Assembly: GCF_001705515.1 (NCBI RefSeq)
Contig: NZ_MDJS01000001.1
Location: 310,001-374,000, forward strand
Direction: 5' to 3'
Source: Mucilaginibacter sp. PPCGB 2223
GTDB taxonomy: Bacteria > Bacteroidota > Bacteroidia > Sphingobacteriales > Sphingobacteriaceae
DNA: 64,000 bases
The translations under genes and the position numbers were made by a program. Under the pieces are notes generated by a model. That model saw only the letters and a program-made list of their open reading frames with translations, was not told the DNA's origin and did no database searches. This document shows positions 7,528 to 16,720 of the stretch, in pieces (the first letter of the stretch is position 1; the number at the start of each line of letters is the position of its first letter).

Positions 7528-10083
7528 ATGATCGTGAAGATTTGCGATACCCGCTATTTCCGACCTTGGCGTTCAAAGTACTTGTTATTAACATTTAGTC
7601 AAATTATTGCTCTTTCGAAGCTGGTAAATGGTAGATTGAAAGCGATTTTTCGAATAAGTGTTTTCGCTGTTTCTATCCTGAACTGTTCGATAATTTGTAA
7701 TGCACAAGATAGAAACATACTAAAATATGATAAGCCTGCTGCAAACTGGAATGAAGCGCTACCGATAGGCAACGGCCATCTGGGGGCTATGATATTCGGG
7801 GGCACCTCGAAGGAAAGATTACAACTCAATGAAAATACGGTTTGGGCGGGAGGGCCCAACAATACTATCGATTCGGCAGCCAGGCCCTACGTAGACCAGG
7901 TAAGGCAACTTCTAAAAGAAAAAAAATTCCAGGAAGCGCAGGCATTAGCGAATAAAAGCCTTGGGCCAAAGGGCAACAGCGGCATGCCTTATCAAATTGC
8001 CGGCAATTTGTATCTGGATTTCCCGGATCACGACGATATCACTAATTATTCGCGCGAATTAAATATCGGCAATGCCACTGCTTCGGTTAAATACACCTGT
8101 AACGGAGTTAATTATAAACGCGAATATTTCACTTCTTTTTCGAATAATGTTTTAATGGTACGTCTAACTGCCGACAAACCCGGTATGATTAGTTGTAAGG
8201 TTGGTTTACAGAGTCCGCTTGAAACCGGTTTTGAGGTGAAAGATAATGACCTGATCCTTTCCGGCCTGACAAGCGACCATGAAGGTCAAAAAGGGAAAGT
8301 CAAATTCAATATCATAAGCAGGGTTCGGATATCGGGCGGCAGCAAAAGCACAGATACATCGGGGGTGACCATTAAAGGCGCAGATACAACGGTTATATAT
8401 CTGTCCATTGCAACCAATTTTGTCAACTATCACACATTAACGGCCGATCCTAAGCTAAAAGCAAAAAACATCCTAAATGAGGCTTATAAGAAAACATTTT
8501 CAAGTTTACTTAAACAGCACATCGGCTTTTATCGACATTATTTTGACAGGGTGAGATTAGATTTGGGGACTACCGAAGCGACAAAAAAAACCACCGATGT
8601 TCGCATAACCGAATTTGCGAACGGACAAGACCCGCAATTAGCCGAATTGTATTTTCAATTTGGGCGCTATCTCCTCATTTCATCATCTCAACCAGGCTCG
8701 CAGGCTGCCAATTTACAAGGGATCTGGAATGGCGACCTGAAAGGTGCGTGGGACAGTAAGTATACCATTAACATTAACACGGAGATGAATTATTGGCCAA
8801 GTGAAACCACCCAATTGACCGAAATGGGCGAGCCACTATTTACCCTGATCAAAGACGTTTCTGTAACAGGAAAAGATGAAGCAAAGGTGATGTACGGTGC
8901 ACGCGGCTGGATGTTGCACCACAACACTGATATCTGGCGGATAACCGGCGTTGTGGATGGGGCGTTTTGGGGCTTGTGGCCCACCTCCAACGCCTGGTTA
9001 TGCCAGCATCTGTGGGAGCATTATTTGTTTACAGGGGATAAAGCCTTCTTAAAAAGATATTATCCGGTAATGAAAGGCGCAGCTCAATATTTTTTTGATG
9101 TATTGCAAAAAGAGCCCGATCACGGTTGGTTGGTCGTATCGCCTTCGGTATCGCCAGAGCATGAGTATATTGGTGGCAGAAACTCGGTATCAGTGTCGGC
9201 AGGTACTACAATGGATAACCAACTGGTATTTGGTTTATTAACGGAGGCAGCACGGGCGGCAAAAGAATTGAATATCGATCATTCGTTTGCCGACAGTGCG
9301 ATCATTTATCGCGATCAGTTGCCGCCAATGCAAATCGGCAAATACAGCCAGTTGCAGGAATGGCTCGAGGACCTGGATTCGCCAACCGATAACCACCGCC
9401 ATGTATCGCATTTATATGGATTGTTTCCTGGCAATCAGATTTCGCCTTACCGTAATCCGGAGCTGTTTGCCGCTGTTAAAAACTCGCTAAATTATCGTGG
9501 TGATGCCTCGACAGGCTGGTCAATGGCCTGGAAGATCAACCTTTGGGCACATTTATTAGATGGCAACCATGCGTATAAGCTCATTACCGATCAGATTTCG
9601 CCGGTGGTGAGGGGAAAAGCTTCCGGAGGGACGTATCCAAATTTGTTCGATGCACACCCGCCGTTCCAGATAGATGGAAACTTTGGCTATACATCTGGAG
9701 TTGCCGAAATGCTGCTGCAAAGTCAGGACGGCTTTATTTTTCCGCTGGCAGCGCTACCTGATGCCTGGAAAGACGGTAGTGTCAGCGGCTTGATGGCGCG
9801 TGGTGGATTTAAGTTAGATATCACCTGGAAAGATCATCAGATAACCAGGCTGATTGTTTATTCAAAACTCGGTGGTAACTGCCGTTTACGATTGAAGCAG
9901 CAAGCAGCTAATCATGTTTTAAAGGTCGCTTCCGGTGCAAACAGCAATCCTTTTTATCAGGTCACCGAGCTTAAAATGCCGATTGTTAAGCCATCCGATA
10001 GTAGCAAACTGAAAGCAGAATATCCTAAAACCTGGCTCTACGATATTAAAACAATAGCAGGAAAAAGCTATCGCATCATATAA
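7528..10083 (+). CDS. GH95-family alpha-L-fucosidase / alpha-L-galactosidase
   Basis: 851-residue secreted inverting glycosidase. The GH95 N-terminal beta-domain is clear (ANWNEALPIGNGHLGAM, LNENTVWAGG), followed by the (alpha/alpha)6 barrel. Residues in the positions of the GH95 catalytic set are present: Asn415 and Asn417 (NxN in TININ), Glu544 (SPSVSPEHEY) and Asp716 (FQIDGNFG). The start at 7528 is supported by AAAGGA about 5 nt upstream, although the signal peptide core sits late (residues 37-59). Family members remove terminal alpha-1,2-L-fucose or alpha-L-galactose. In a xylan locus the L-galactose caps of cereal glucuronoarabinoxylan are the likelier target. First gene of the operon 7528-16534. 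Confidence 0.9.
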   Translation: MIVKICDTRYFRPWRSKYLLLTFSQIIALSKLVNGRLKAIFRISVFAVSILNCSIICNAQDRNILKYDKPAANWNEALPIGNGHLGAMIFGGTSKERLQLNENTVWAGGPNNTIDSAARPYVDQVRQLLKEKKFQEAQALANKSLGPKGNSGMPYQIAGNLYLDFPDHDDITNYSRELNIGNATASVKYTCNGVNYKREYFTSFSNNVLMVRLTADKPGMISCKVGLQSPLETGFEVKDNDLILSGLTSDHEGQKGKVKFNIISRVRISGGSKSTDTSGVTIKGADTTVIYLSIATNFVNYHTLTADPKLKAKNILNEAYKKTFSSLLKQHIGFYRHYFDRVRLDLGTTEATKKTTDVRITEFANGQDPQLAELYFQFGRYLLISSSQPGSQAANLQGIWNGDLKGAWDSKYTININTEMNYWPSETTQLTEMGEPLFTLIKDVSVTGKDEAKVMYGARGWMLHHNTDIWRITGVVDGAFWGLWPTSNAWLCQHLWEHYLFTGDKAFLKRYYPVMKGAAQYFFDVLQKEPDHGWLVVSPSVSPEHEYIGGRNSVSVSAGTTMDNQLVFGLLTEAARAAKELNIDHSFADSAIIYRDQLPPMQIGKYSQLQEWLEDLDSPTDNHRHVSHLYGLFPGNQISPYRNPELFAAVKNSLNYRGDASTGWSMAWKINLWAHLLDGNHAYKLITDQISPVVRGKASGGTYPNLFDAHPPFQIDGNFGYTSGVAEMLLQSQDGFIFPLAALPDAWKDGSVSGLMARGGFKLDITWKDHQITRLIVYSKLGGNCRLRLKQQAANHVLKVASGANSNPFYQVTELKMPIVKPSDSSKLKAEYPKTWLYDIKTIAGKSYRII

Positions 10084-10106
10084 AACAACTACTTAATAAA
10101 CCTAAA

Positions 10107-12239
10107 ATGAATAAATTTTTACAAACCTCAGCTACAGCGCTTTTTTGTTTATTCGCACTACCGCTGCAGGCGCAAAACACCAGGCTGACCCTGGATCTAA
10201 CGAAGCCCGGCGTAGCGGTAAGCCCGATGTTATACGGGCTGATGACCGAAGAGATCAATTACTCCTATGACGGCGGCCTTTACGGCGAACTGATCCGAAA
10301 CCGGTCGTTCAGGAACGATCCTTCAAAGCCGGAGGCCTGGAGCTTAATTACAGATGGCGACGCGAAAGCAGCCATTCAGCTTATCGGCGGCGACCCGCAA
10401 AATGTACCACGCGGCGAACAGGGCCACGCTATTAACGAAGCCCTTACATCATGCCTGCGCCTTACGGTCGAAAAACCGGGCACGCGTGCCGGGGTTGCCA
10501 ACGCAGGCTATTGGGGTATCCCTGTCAGGCCAAATACAACTTACGATGCTTCGTTTTACATCAAAGGCGCTGGTCAAAAGCCATTCCCGTTCCGCAATCC
10601 TAATGTTAACGCCCCCGTGCTGCCAACGATAGAAAACAATACCGCCGGGCCAATTACCCTAAGTATTGAAAGCCGCGACGGTAAAACGGTATATGCTTCT
10701 GCAACGGTCAATATTGAAAAAACGCCGTTCTGGAAAAAATATTCGGTCAAATTAACTACGGGCAGCGGTGTAGTACCTACAAAGGATACGCACTTTGTTA
10801 TCAGCACTGATCGCACGGGGCTGTATTATTTCAACCTGGTTTCTTTGTTCCCGCCAACTTATCACAACCGGCCTAACGGAAACCGCCCTGATATTATGAA
10901 GCTGTTAGCAGATATGAAACCTGCTTTTCTTCGCTTTCCGGGCGGTAACTTTTTAGAGGGCCCGTACCTGGCAGATCATTTTCCGTGGAAAACAACGCTC
11001 GGGCCGTTAGAGCAGCGCCCAGGGCATCCGGGCAGTTGGGGGTATCGTGCTTCTGACGGTTTAGGGTTTCTGGAGTTTTTAGAATGGTGCGAAGATATAC
11101 ACATGGAACCTCTGCTGGCTGTTTACGCTGGCTATTCTCTACGCGGGGATCATGTAGATGCCGGCCCGCTTTTAGAACCGTATGTACAGGACGCATTGGA
11201 CGAGATTGAATACGTTACCGGAGACATACATACCCGCTGGGGAGCTAAACGCGCTGCCGATGGCCACCCCGCACCTTTTAAACTTACTTATGTGGAGATA
11301 GGCAATGAAGACTGGTTCGACCGTTCAAACAGTTACGACGGCCGTTTTAACCAGTTCCGCGCAGCGATCAATAAAAAATACCCCGCCCTGCATTGCATCT
11401 CTACTATAGACGAAAAGAATTATGCATCGCTGAAGGTGGTAAGCGGGCCAAAACCATATATGGTGGATGAGCACTATTACCAGAATTCGTGGCAGATGCA
11501 GGAGGACGCGTTCCGGTATGATAGTTATGACCGCAAAACAAGTCCCAAAATATTTGTAGGTGAGTGGGCTACGCGGGAAGGTTCGCCTACAACCAACCTC
11601 ATTGCAGCTTTAGGCGATGCTGCCTGGATGACAGGTATGGAGCGCAACAGCGATTTGGTTTTGGCTTCCTGTTTTGCGCCGCTGTTTGTAAATGTCAATC
11701 AAAAAAATGAGGCTACCGGCGAGCCATCCGGCATGCAATGGGCATCCGACCTTATTGGTTATGATGCGCTGAACAGTTATGGTTCACCGTCGTACTACGT
11801 TCAAAAAATGTTTAATACAAATACCGGTAACCGCGTGGTGCCGGTTACCGCCGTCGACTTACCGATGCTGCATATTGATACTGCTGTACACGACCCCCAA
11901 AATCCGCCGCGCGGCCGCCGGCAGAAGCCCGTCCGCCCATCGCTTTATTTTGTAGCCACCAAAGATACCAGATCGGGAATGGTTTACCTGAAGGTTGTCA
12001 ATACAGCACCACAGGCACAGGCTGTTACGCTGGATTTGAATGGCTCCGGTGCAGTTGCGCCAACAGGCTCGGAGATTGTATTAAAAGGGGAGCATCCCGA
12101 AGACACGAATTCACTAACCGATCCGGAGAAGATCATCCCTGTAACCAGCGAAATAACCGGCGTTAGTAAATCATTTATGCATACTTTCCCGGCTTATTCA
12201 GTAAGCATCCTGAAAATTAAAACTAATCCTTTAAAATAA
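10107..12239 (+). CDS. GH51-family alpha-L-arabinofuranosidase
   Basis: 710 residues with a signal peptide (MNKFLQTSATALFCLFALPLQAQ). The N-terminal part has the typical GH51 opening (VSPMLYGLMTEEINYSYDGGLYGELIRNRSF) and a carbohydrate-binding-like insert at about 100-250. The clan GH-A barrel follows, with acid/base Glu401 (YVEIGNED) and nucleophile Glu486 (KIFVGEWATREG). The C-terminal beta-sandwich reaches residue 710. It removes alpha-linked arabinofuranose from arabinoxylan or its oligosaccharides. It lies 23 nt after GH95 and 6 nt before the next gene, so it is part of the same operon. Confidence 0.93.
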   Translation: MNKFLQTSATALFCLFALPLQAQNTRLTLDLTKPGVAVSPMLYGLMTEEINYSYDGGLYGELIRNRSFRNDPSKPEAWSLITDGDAKAAIQLIGGDPQNVPRGEQGHAINEALTSCLRLTVEKPGTRAGVANAGYWGIPVRPNTTYDASFYIKGAGQKPFPFRNPNVNAPVLPTIENNTAGPITLSIESRDGKTVYASATVNIEKTPFWKKYSVKLTTGSGVVPTKDTHFVISTDRTGLYYFNLVSLFPPTYHNRPNGNRPDIMKLLADMKPAFLRFPGGNFLEGPYLADHFPWKTTLGPLEQRPGHPGSWGYRASDGLGFLEFLEWCEDIHMEPLLAVYAGYSLRGDHVDAGPLLEPYVQDALDEIEYVTGDIHTRWGAKRAADGHPAPFKLTYVEIGNEDWFDRSNSYDGRFNQFRAAINKKYPALHCISTIDEKNYASLKVVSGPKPYMVDEHYYQNSWQMQEDAFRYDSYDRKTSPKIFVGEWATREGSPTTNLIAALGDAAWMTGMERNSDLVLASCFAPLFVNVNQKNEATGEPSGMQWASDLIGYDALNSYGSPSYYVQKMFNTNTGNRVVPVTAVDLPMLHIDTAVHDPQNPPRGRRQKPVRPSLYFVATKDTRSGMVYLKVVNTAPQAQAVTLDLNGSGAVAPTGSEIVLKGEHPEDTNSLTDPEKIIPVTSEITGVSKSFMHTFPAYSVSILKIKTNPLK

Positions 12240-12245
12240 ATAATC

Positions 12246-13109
12246 ATGAAAATCATTAGCAGTTTAGCATTTATACTGGCTATCGGTTTACAGACTTATG
12301 GCCAGGCACCGCAGCAAACTATCACCCTCGGACCGGATGACAAACCCGCCTTTCCCGCTGCGCCTGCCGGTTTTGATCAGGTTCGTAACGATATCCCGCA
12401 TGGTAAAATAGACTCGGTAACCTATCATTCCGAAAGCGTTGGCAATGATCGCCGAATGCTGGTTTACACGCCACCGGGTTATTCATCGTCAAAAACTTAT
12501 CCTGTGTTATATCTGCTCCACGGCATCGGCGGAGATGAAAAGGAATGGTATACACACGGCGCGCCAAATGTTATTCTGGATAATTTGTATGCGCAAAAAA
12601 AACTTGCGCCTATGATTGTGGTATTGCCCAATGGAAGGGCACAAAAAGATGATCGGGCTACCGGTAATGTTTATGCCACTGCCCCTGCGTTCGGCGTATT
12701 CGATAAAGACCTCTTGGGCAGCATTATTCCGTACGTTGAATCACACTACGCGGTAAAGAAAGGCCAGGTGAACAGAGCCTTAGCCGGTTTATCGATGGGC
12801 GGCGGACAATCGCTTGATTTCGGGCTCGCTAATCTGGATACCTTTGCATGGGTTGGCGGGTTCTCGTCGGCTCCTAATACATTTCCGCCCGCTAAATTAG
12901 TCCCCGACCCAAAACTGCCCACACAAAAACTGAAGTTATTGTGGGTTTCCTGCGGTGATCGGGACGGGCTTTTCGGTATTAGCCAGGGAGTTCATCAATA
13001 CCTGAAATCAAACAACGTTCCGCACATCTGGCACGTAGATTCCGGGTTCCACGATTGGCCGGTTTGGAAGAATGACCTTTACTTATTTAGCCAATTGATT
13101 TTTAAATAA
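12246..13109 (+). CDS. CE1-like esterase (feruloyl or acetyl xylan esterase type)
   Basis: 287-residue secreted alpha/beta-hydrolase of the esterase-D/CE1 type. It has a signal peptide (MKIISSLAFILAIGLQTYGQ), the oxyanion segment YLLHGIGGDEKEW, nucleophile Ser183 in GLSMGG, the acid region SCGDRDGLF and catalytic His269 in GFHDWPVWKN. Unlike the two other CE1-like proteins here it lacks a full N-terminal E-set domain. It probably cleaves ferulate or acetate esters on xylan side chains. It is separated by 6 nt from GH51 and by 1 nt from the next esterase, so translation is likely coupled. Substrate cannot be told from sequence alone. Confidence 0.85.
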   Translation: MKIISSLAFILAIGLQTYGQAPQQTITLGPDDKPAFPAAPAGFDQVRNDIPHGKIDSVTYHSESVGNDRRMLVYTPPGYSSSKTYPVLYLLHGIGGDEKEWYTHGAPNVILDNLYAQKKLAPMIVVLPNGRAQKDDRATGNVYATAPAFGVFDKDLLGSIIPYVESHYAVKKGQVNRALAGLSMGGGQSLDFGLANLDTFAWVGGFSSAPNTFPPAKLVPDPKLPTQKLKLLWVSCGDRDGLFGISQGVHQYLKSNNVPHIWHVDSGFHDWPVWKNDLYLFSQLIFK

Positions 13110-13110
13110 A

Positions 13111-14028
13111 ATGCAAAAGGTCTGCAGATTACTGATCATTCTCTTTTGGCTGCCGGCGATAGCTTCGGCCCAGGAGATCATTAAATTGTATCCCGGCGCT
13201 ATTCCTAATTCAAGACAGGGAAAGCTGCCGGATATAGCTGCACCTTATTCGGGAATGATTAACCGGGTAACGATCCCCGAAATGGAAATTTACCTTCCGC
13301 AAAAGGGTAATGAAACCGGGGCTGCAGTAATCGTTTGTCCGGGAGGCAGCTATAAAGTGCTTACCTACGAAGCCGAAGGCGTGCGGACTGCCAAGGAGCT
13401 GGCAAAAAATGGCATTGCCGCTTTTGTGCTCAAATACCGTTTGCCGGATGATTCAACCATGATCGATAAAAAGATCGGGCCACTGCAGGATGCCCAGCAA
13501 GCCATCCGGTTAGTACGTGAAAATGCTGGTAAATGGAGTATCGATACCTCAAAGGTTGGTATCATGGGTTTTTCGGCAGGGGGGCACCTGGCAGCTACGC
13601 TGGCAACACATTATCAGCAATCATATATCGATAATAGCGATCATATCAATTTACGACCTGCATTCGTGATATTGGTTTATCCGGTGATCAGTATGCAGGA
13701 TGGCTTAACACACAAAGATTCGCGTACAAACCTGTTGGGGAAAACCCCATCAAAGCAAACGATCGATTTGTTCTCGAACGAATTGCAAGCCGATAAAAAT
13801 ACACCGCCTGCATACATCACGCACGCTGGCGACGACAAACTGGTCGACGTTGATAACAGCATCGCCTTTTATGAAAAACTTCGGCATAATAACGTTCCGG
13901 CAGAGTTACATCTGTTTCCAAAAGGCGGCCATGGGTTTGTATTGAGAGAAAACCCGGCAACCTGGATGAAACCACTTTTTACATGGATGAAAAATCAGAA
14001 ATTGATTACGGAGCAAATACATAATTGA
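13111..14028 (+). CDS. Alpha/beta-hydrolase, acetyl-xylan-esterase-like
   Basis: 305 residues with a signal peptide (MQKVCRLLIILFWLPAIASAQ). The fold resembles the BD-FAE/acetyl esterase group: VIVCPGGSYKVL forms the oxyanion region, nucleophile Ser155 lies in GFSAGG, the acid is probably in HAGDDKLVDV, and His274 lies in PKGGHGF. It starts 1 nt after the CE1 gene. The group contains polysaccharide deacetylating enzymes found next to xylan hydrolases, so removal of acetyl groups from xylan or xylo-oligosaccharides is likely. Cinnamoyl ester activity is an alternative. Confidence 0.82.
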   Translation: MQKVCRLLIILFWLPAIASAQEIIKLYPGAIPNSRQGKLPDIAAPYSGMINRVTIPEMEIYLPQKGNETGAAVIVCPGGSYKVLTYEAEGVRTAKELAKNGIAAFVLKYRLPDDSTMIDKKIGPLQDAQQAIRLVRENAGKWSIDTSKVGIMGFSAGGHLAATLATHYQQSYIDNSDHINLRPAFVILVYPVISMQDGLTHKDSRTNLLGKTPSKQTIDLFSNELQADKNTPPAYITHAGDDKLVDVDNSIAFYEKLRHNNVPAELHLFPKGGHGFVLRENPATWMKPLFTWMKNQKLITEQIHN

Positions 14029-14049
14029 AAACACTTAGTCCGAAATAAC

Positions 14050-15174
14050 ATGGCAAACAAAAAGAATGGATTGCTGCTTGTAATGCTACTTATCGGAATA
14101 GTTGCCCGTTCGCAAAACCCGCAGGGTGTTGTCGCCGCTACTAATATCAGAAACGCAAAGTACCCCCTTATCCTGCCCGATCACCGGGTGGTGTTTAGTA
14201 TCAGAGCGCCAGATGCCCGTCGTGTTGAGATCGATTTGGGTAAAAAATACGATCTGGTAAAAGATGCAGCGGGTAACTGGAGTGCAACTACCGACTCTAT
14301 TGGGGAGGGCTTTCATTATTATACGCTGTTTATTGATGGCGTCGCAGTTGCGGATCCAGCCAGTGAAAGTTTCTACGGTATGGGCCGTATGGCCAGCGGC
14401 ATTGAAATTCCGTTTAAAGGCGGCGATTATTATGCGTTAAAAGATGTACCCCATGGCGAAATCAGCATAAAACATTATTATTCAGCCGTCACCGGGTCAT
14501 GGCGCAATCTTTATATCTATACTCCGCCGGGCTACGGTCAAAGCAGCAATCAAAAATATCCGGTATTATACATTTTGCATGGTGGCGGAGAAGACGAGCG
14601 AGGCTGGGCCATGCAAGGAAAGGCCGACCTGATACTTGATAACTTGATTGCAGAAAAAAAAGCTAAACCTATGTTGGTTGTTATGCCGGATGCAAATATG
14701 CCGGTTGCCGGCTTCGGCGAGCAGGGCCTTAAAGCATTTGAGCAAGAAATGGAGAGTACGATCATGCCTTTTGTAGACAAAAACTATAATACCGAAAACA
14801 CCGCTAAGAGCAGGGCGCTGGCAGGTTTGTCAATGGGAGGGATAAATACGCTTTATACCGGGCTTTACCATACTAATTTGTTTTCGTACCTGGGCGTTTT
14901 CAGCTCTGGTTGGATCGTGCCTGCGCAAAATGAACTTGCCAATGCACAGTATCAGTTTTTGGCCAGTAACGGGAAGAAAGTAAACGACGACCTCAGGGTT
15001 TTGTTTGTGTCTGATGGGGATAAAGATGATATCGCTTACAGAAATTGCAAGGCAATGCTGGCTAAATTCGATCTGCTGAAGATTAATTACACATATTATG
15101 AATATCCGGGCGGGCACACCTGGCCGGTTTGGAGAAATGATTTATTACATTTTGCACCGCTTTTATTTAGATAG
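14050..15174 (+). CDS. CE1-like esterase with N-terminal E-set domain
   Basis: 374 residues. Signal peptide, then an E-set/CBM48-like beta-sandwich (about 35-135: VVFSIRAPDARRVEIDL, FHYYTLFIDGV), then a CE1 alpha/beta-hydrolase domain. Nucleophile Ser261 is in GLSMGG, His356 in YPGGHTWPVWRN, and the oxyanion region is ILHGGGEDERGW. This two-domain layout is common in Bacteroidota feruloyl and acetyl xylan esterases. It is paralogous to 35583-36776. Fifth gene of the GH95 operon, with 21-nt and 19-nt gaps to its neighbours. Confidence 0.87.
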   Translation: MANKKNGLLLVMLLIGIVARSQNPQGVVAATNIRNAKYPLILPDHRVVFSIRAPDARRVEIDLGKKYDLVKDAAGNWSATTDSIGEGFHYYTLFIDGVAVADPASESFYGMGRMASGIEIPFKGGDYYALKDVPHGEISIKHYYSAVTGSWRNLYIYTPPGYGQSSNQKYPVLYILHGGGEDERGWAMQGKADLILDNLIAEKKAKPMLVVMPDANMPVAGFGEQGLKAFEQEMESTIMPFVDKNYNTENTAKSRALAGLSMGGINTLYTGLYHTNLFSYLGVFSSGWIVPAQNELANAQYQFLASNGKKVNDDLRVLFVSDGDKDDIAYRNCKAMLAKFDLLKINYTYYEYPGGHTWPVWRNDLLHFAPLLFR

Positions 15175-15193
15175 CATATTCACCTGAAATAAA

Positions 15194-16534
15194 ATGAGAT
15201 CATTAAAAATTATAACAGTAGCTATACTCTCGGGTACAGCTCTAAGCAGTTTTGCACAAAACCCGCTTATCACCGATCAATTTACTGCCGATCCTTCGGC
15301 AAGGGTATTTAACGGCAGGGTTTACGTTTACCCCTCGCATGACATCAAGGCGACCAAAGGGCACGGCCGCGCCGGCTGGTTCAATATGGCCGATTATCAT
15401 GTGTTCTCGTCGCAAAATTTAACCGATTGGACGGATCATGGCGTAATTTTAACACAGCAAACCGTTCCCTGGGCCGATTCGACCAGTTACAGCATGTGGG
15501 CGCCCGATTGCATCGACCGCAACGGCAAATATTACCTGTATTTCCCGACAAACGCTAAAGCCGGTGTGGCCAACGGGCGCGGGTTTGCAGTGGGGGTAGC
15601 CATTTCAGATCGACCCGAAGGGCCGTTTAAGGCGGAGCCGGACCCGATTAAAGGCATTCATGGTATTGACCCCAATGTCATCATCGACAAAGACGGGCAG
15701 GCGTATATCTACTACGCGCAAGGCAATCTCTACGGAGCTAAGTTAAAATCAAATATGCTTGAGCTGGACGGCGACCCGGTAATATTGAAAGACTTTCCCA
15801 CCAAAGGTTTAAAAGAAGGGCCATACGTTTTCGAACGCGACGGTACTTATTATATGACGTATCCGCACGTTGAAAATAAAATTGAACGGTTGGAATATGC
15901 CACCAGTAAAAATCCGCTTGGGCCATTTACGTTTACGGGAGTACTGATGGATGAGTCGGCATCAGGTTGCTGGACAAACCATCAATCTGTTATTCAGTAT
16001 AAGGGGCAATGGTATTTGTTTTACCATAATGACGACCTGTCGCCGAACTTTGATAAGAACCGGTCCATCCACGCCGATAGTTTATTTTTTAATGCAGACG
16101 GCACTATCCGTAAAGTAATACCGACTCTAAGAGGCGTAGGTTTAACCCGCTCCAATAAAGAAATTCAGATTGATCGCTACAGTGACATGAGTAAAACCGG
16201 AGTAGCCATTGATTTTATAGACACCGCTCACCGCATGCAGGGCTGGAAAACTACTTTCAGCCAGGCGGGCGGATGGGTGCGTTACAACGCGGTTGAGTTT
16301 AGCAAAAAACCAAAAACCGTTACCGCCAGGATAATGGGTGATCAGCCCGGTAATTTTGAAGTGCATCTGGATCAGCCTGACGGTTTACTTGTTGGAACGA
16401 TCAAGAGTTTTGCAAGCACGGATTGGAAAGAGGTAAAAACAGCAATTGCAAAATCAATATCGGGCAAACATGATCTTTTTATTGTTTCCAAAAGCTCCGG
16501 TCCGTCGGCGGTCGACTGGGTGAAATTTGAGTAA
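15194..16534 (+). CDS. GH43-family glycosidase with C-terminal CBM6-like domain
   Basis: 446 residues with a signal peptide ending near FAQ. The five-bladed propeller shows the inverting GH43 triad: general base Asp33 (TADPSARV), the pKa-modulating Asp in HGIDPNVI, and general acid Glu208 (LKEGPYVFERDG). The segment MWAPDCI is also typical. From about residue 325 a beta-sandwich resembling CBM6 follows (WVRYNAVEFSKKPKTVTARIMG and VDWVKFE at the end). Likely arabinofuranosidase or beta-xylosidase on arabinoxylan fragments. Last gene of the operon; a strong hairpin terminator follows 28 bp downstream. Confidence 0.88.
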   Translation: MRSLKIITVAILSGTALSSFAQNPLITDQFTADPSARVFNGRVYVYPSHDIKATKGHGRAGWFNMADYHVFSSQNLTDWTDHGVILTQQTVPWADSTSYSMWAPDCIDRNGKYYLYFPTNAKAGVANGRGFAVGVAISDRPEGPFKAEPDPIKGIHGIDPNVIIDKDGQAYIYYAQGNLYGAKLKSNMLELDGDPVILKDFPTKGLKEGPYVFERDGTYYMTYPHVENKIERLEYATSKNPLGPFTFTGVLMDESASGCWTNHQSVIQYKGQWYLFYHNDDLSPNFDKNRSIHADSLFFNADGTIRKVIPTLRGVGLTRSNKEIQIDRYSDMSKTGVAIDFIDTAHRMQGWKTTFSQAGGWVRYNAVEFSKKPKTVTARIMGDQPGNFEVHLDQPDGLLVGTIKSFASTDWKEVKTAIAKSISGKHDLFIVSKSSGPSAVDWVKFE

Positions 16535-16562
16535 GCCTTAGGCCGCTTATCCAAATAAATAT

Positions 16563-16603
16563 AACGCCTGTGTGGACTTTCAGCTCTGCACAGGCGTTTT
16601 TTT
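16563..16603 (+). terminator. Rho-independent terminator of the GH95-GH43 operon
   Basis: Perfect 10-bp stem (AACGCCTGTG at 16563-16572 with CACAGGCGTT at 16589-16598), 16-nt loop, and a run of T to 16603. Confidence 0.88.
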
Positions 16604-16605
16604 GT

Positions 16606-16667
16606 ACTATTGTTTTATTCATTTCCACATTCGTGGCATTCACAAAGCATTTTCGCAAATACCTTTG
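16606..16667 (+). promoter_or_regulatory. Two-box promoter of the GH3 gene
   Basis: ACTATTGTT at 16606-16614 and ACATTCGTG at 16627-16635 (each 8 of 9 to ACAWWTGTK), 21 bp apart. They are followed by exactly 24 nt and a perfect -7 element TACCTTTG at 16660-16667. I found it by applying the geometry of the GH95 promoter, so it supports the rule. It lies directly after the upstream terminator. Confidence 0.65.
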
Positions 16668-16720
16668 AATCACCATTAACTAAAGGAGAACCACTCCAAA
16701 CCTAATACCGATATTAAAAT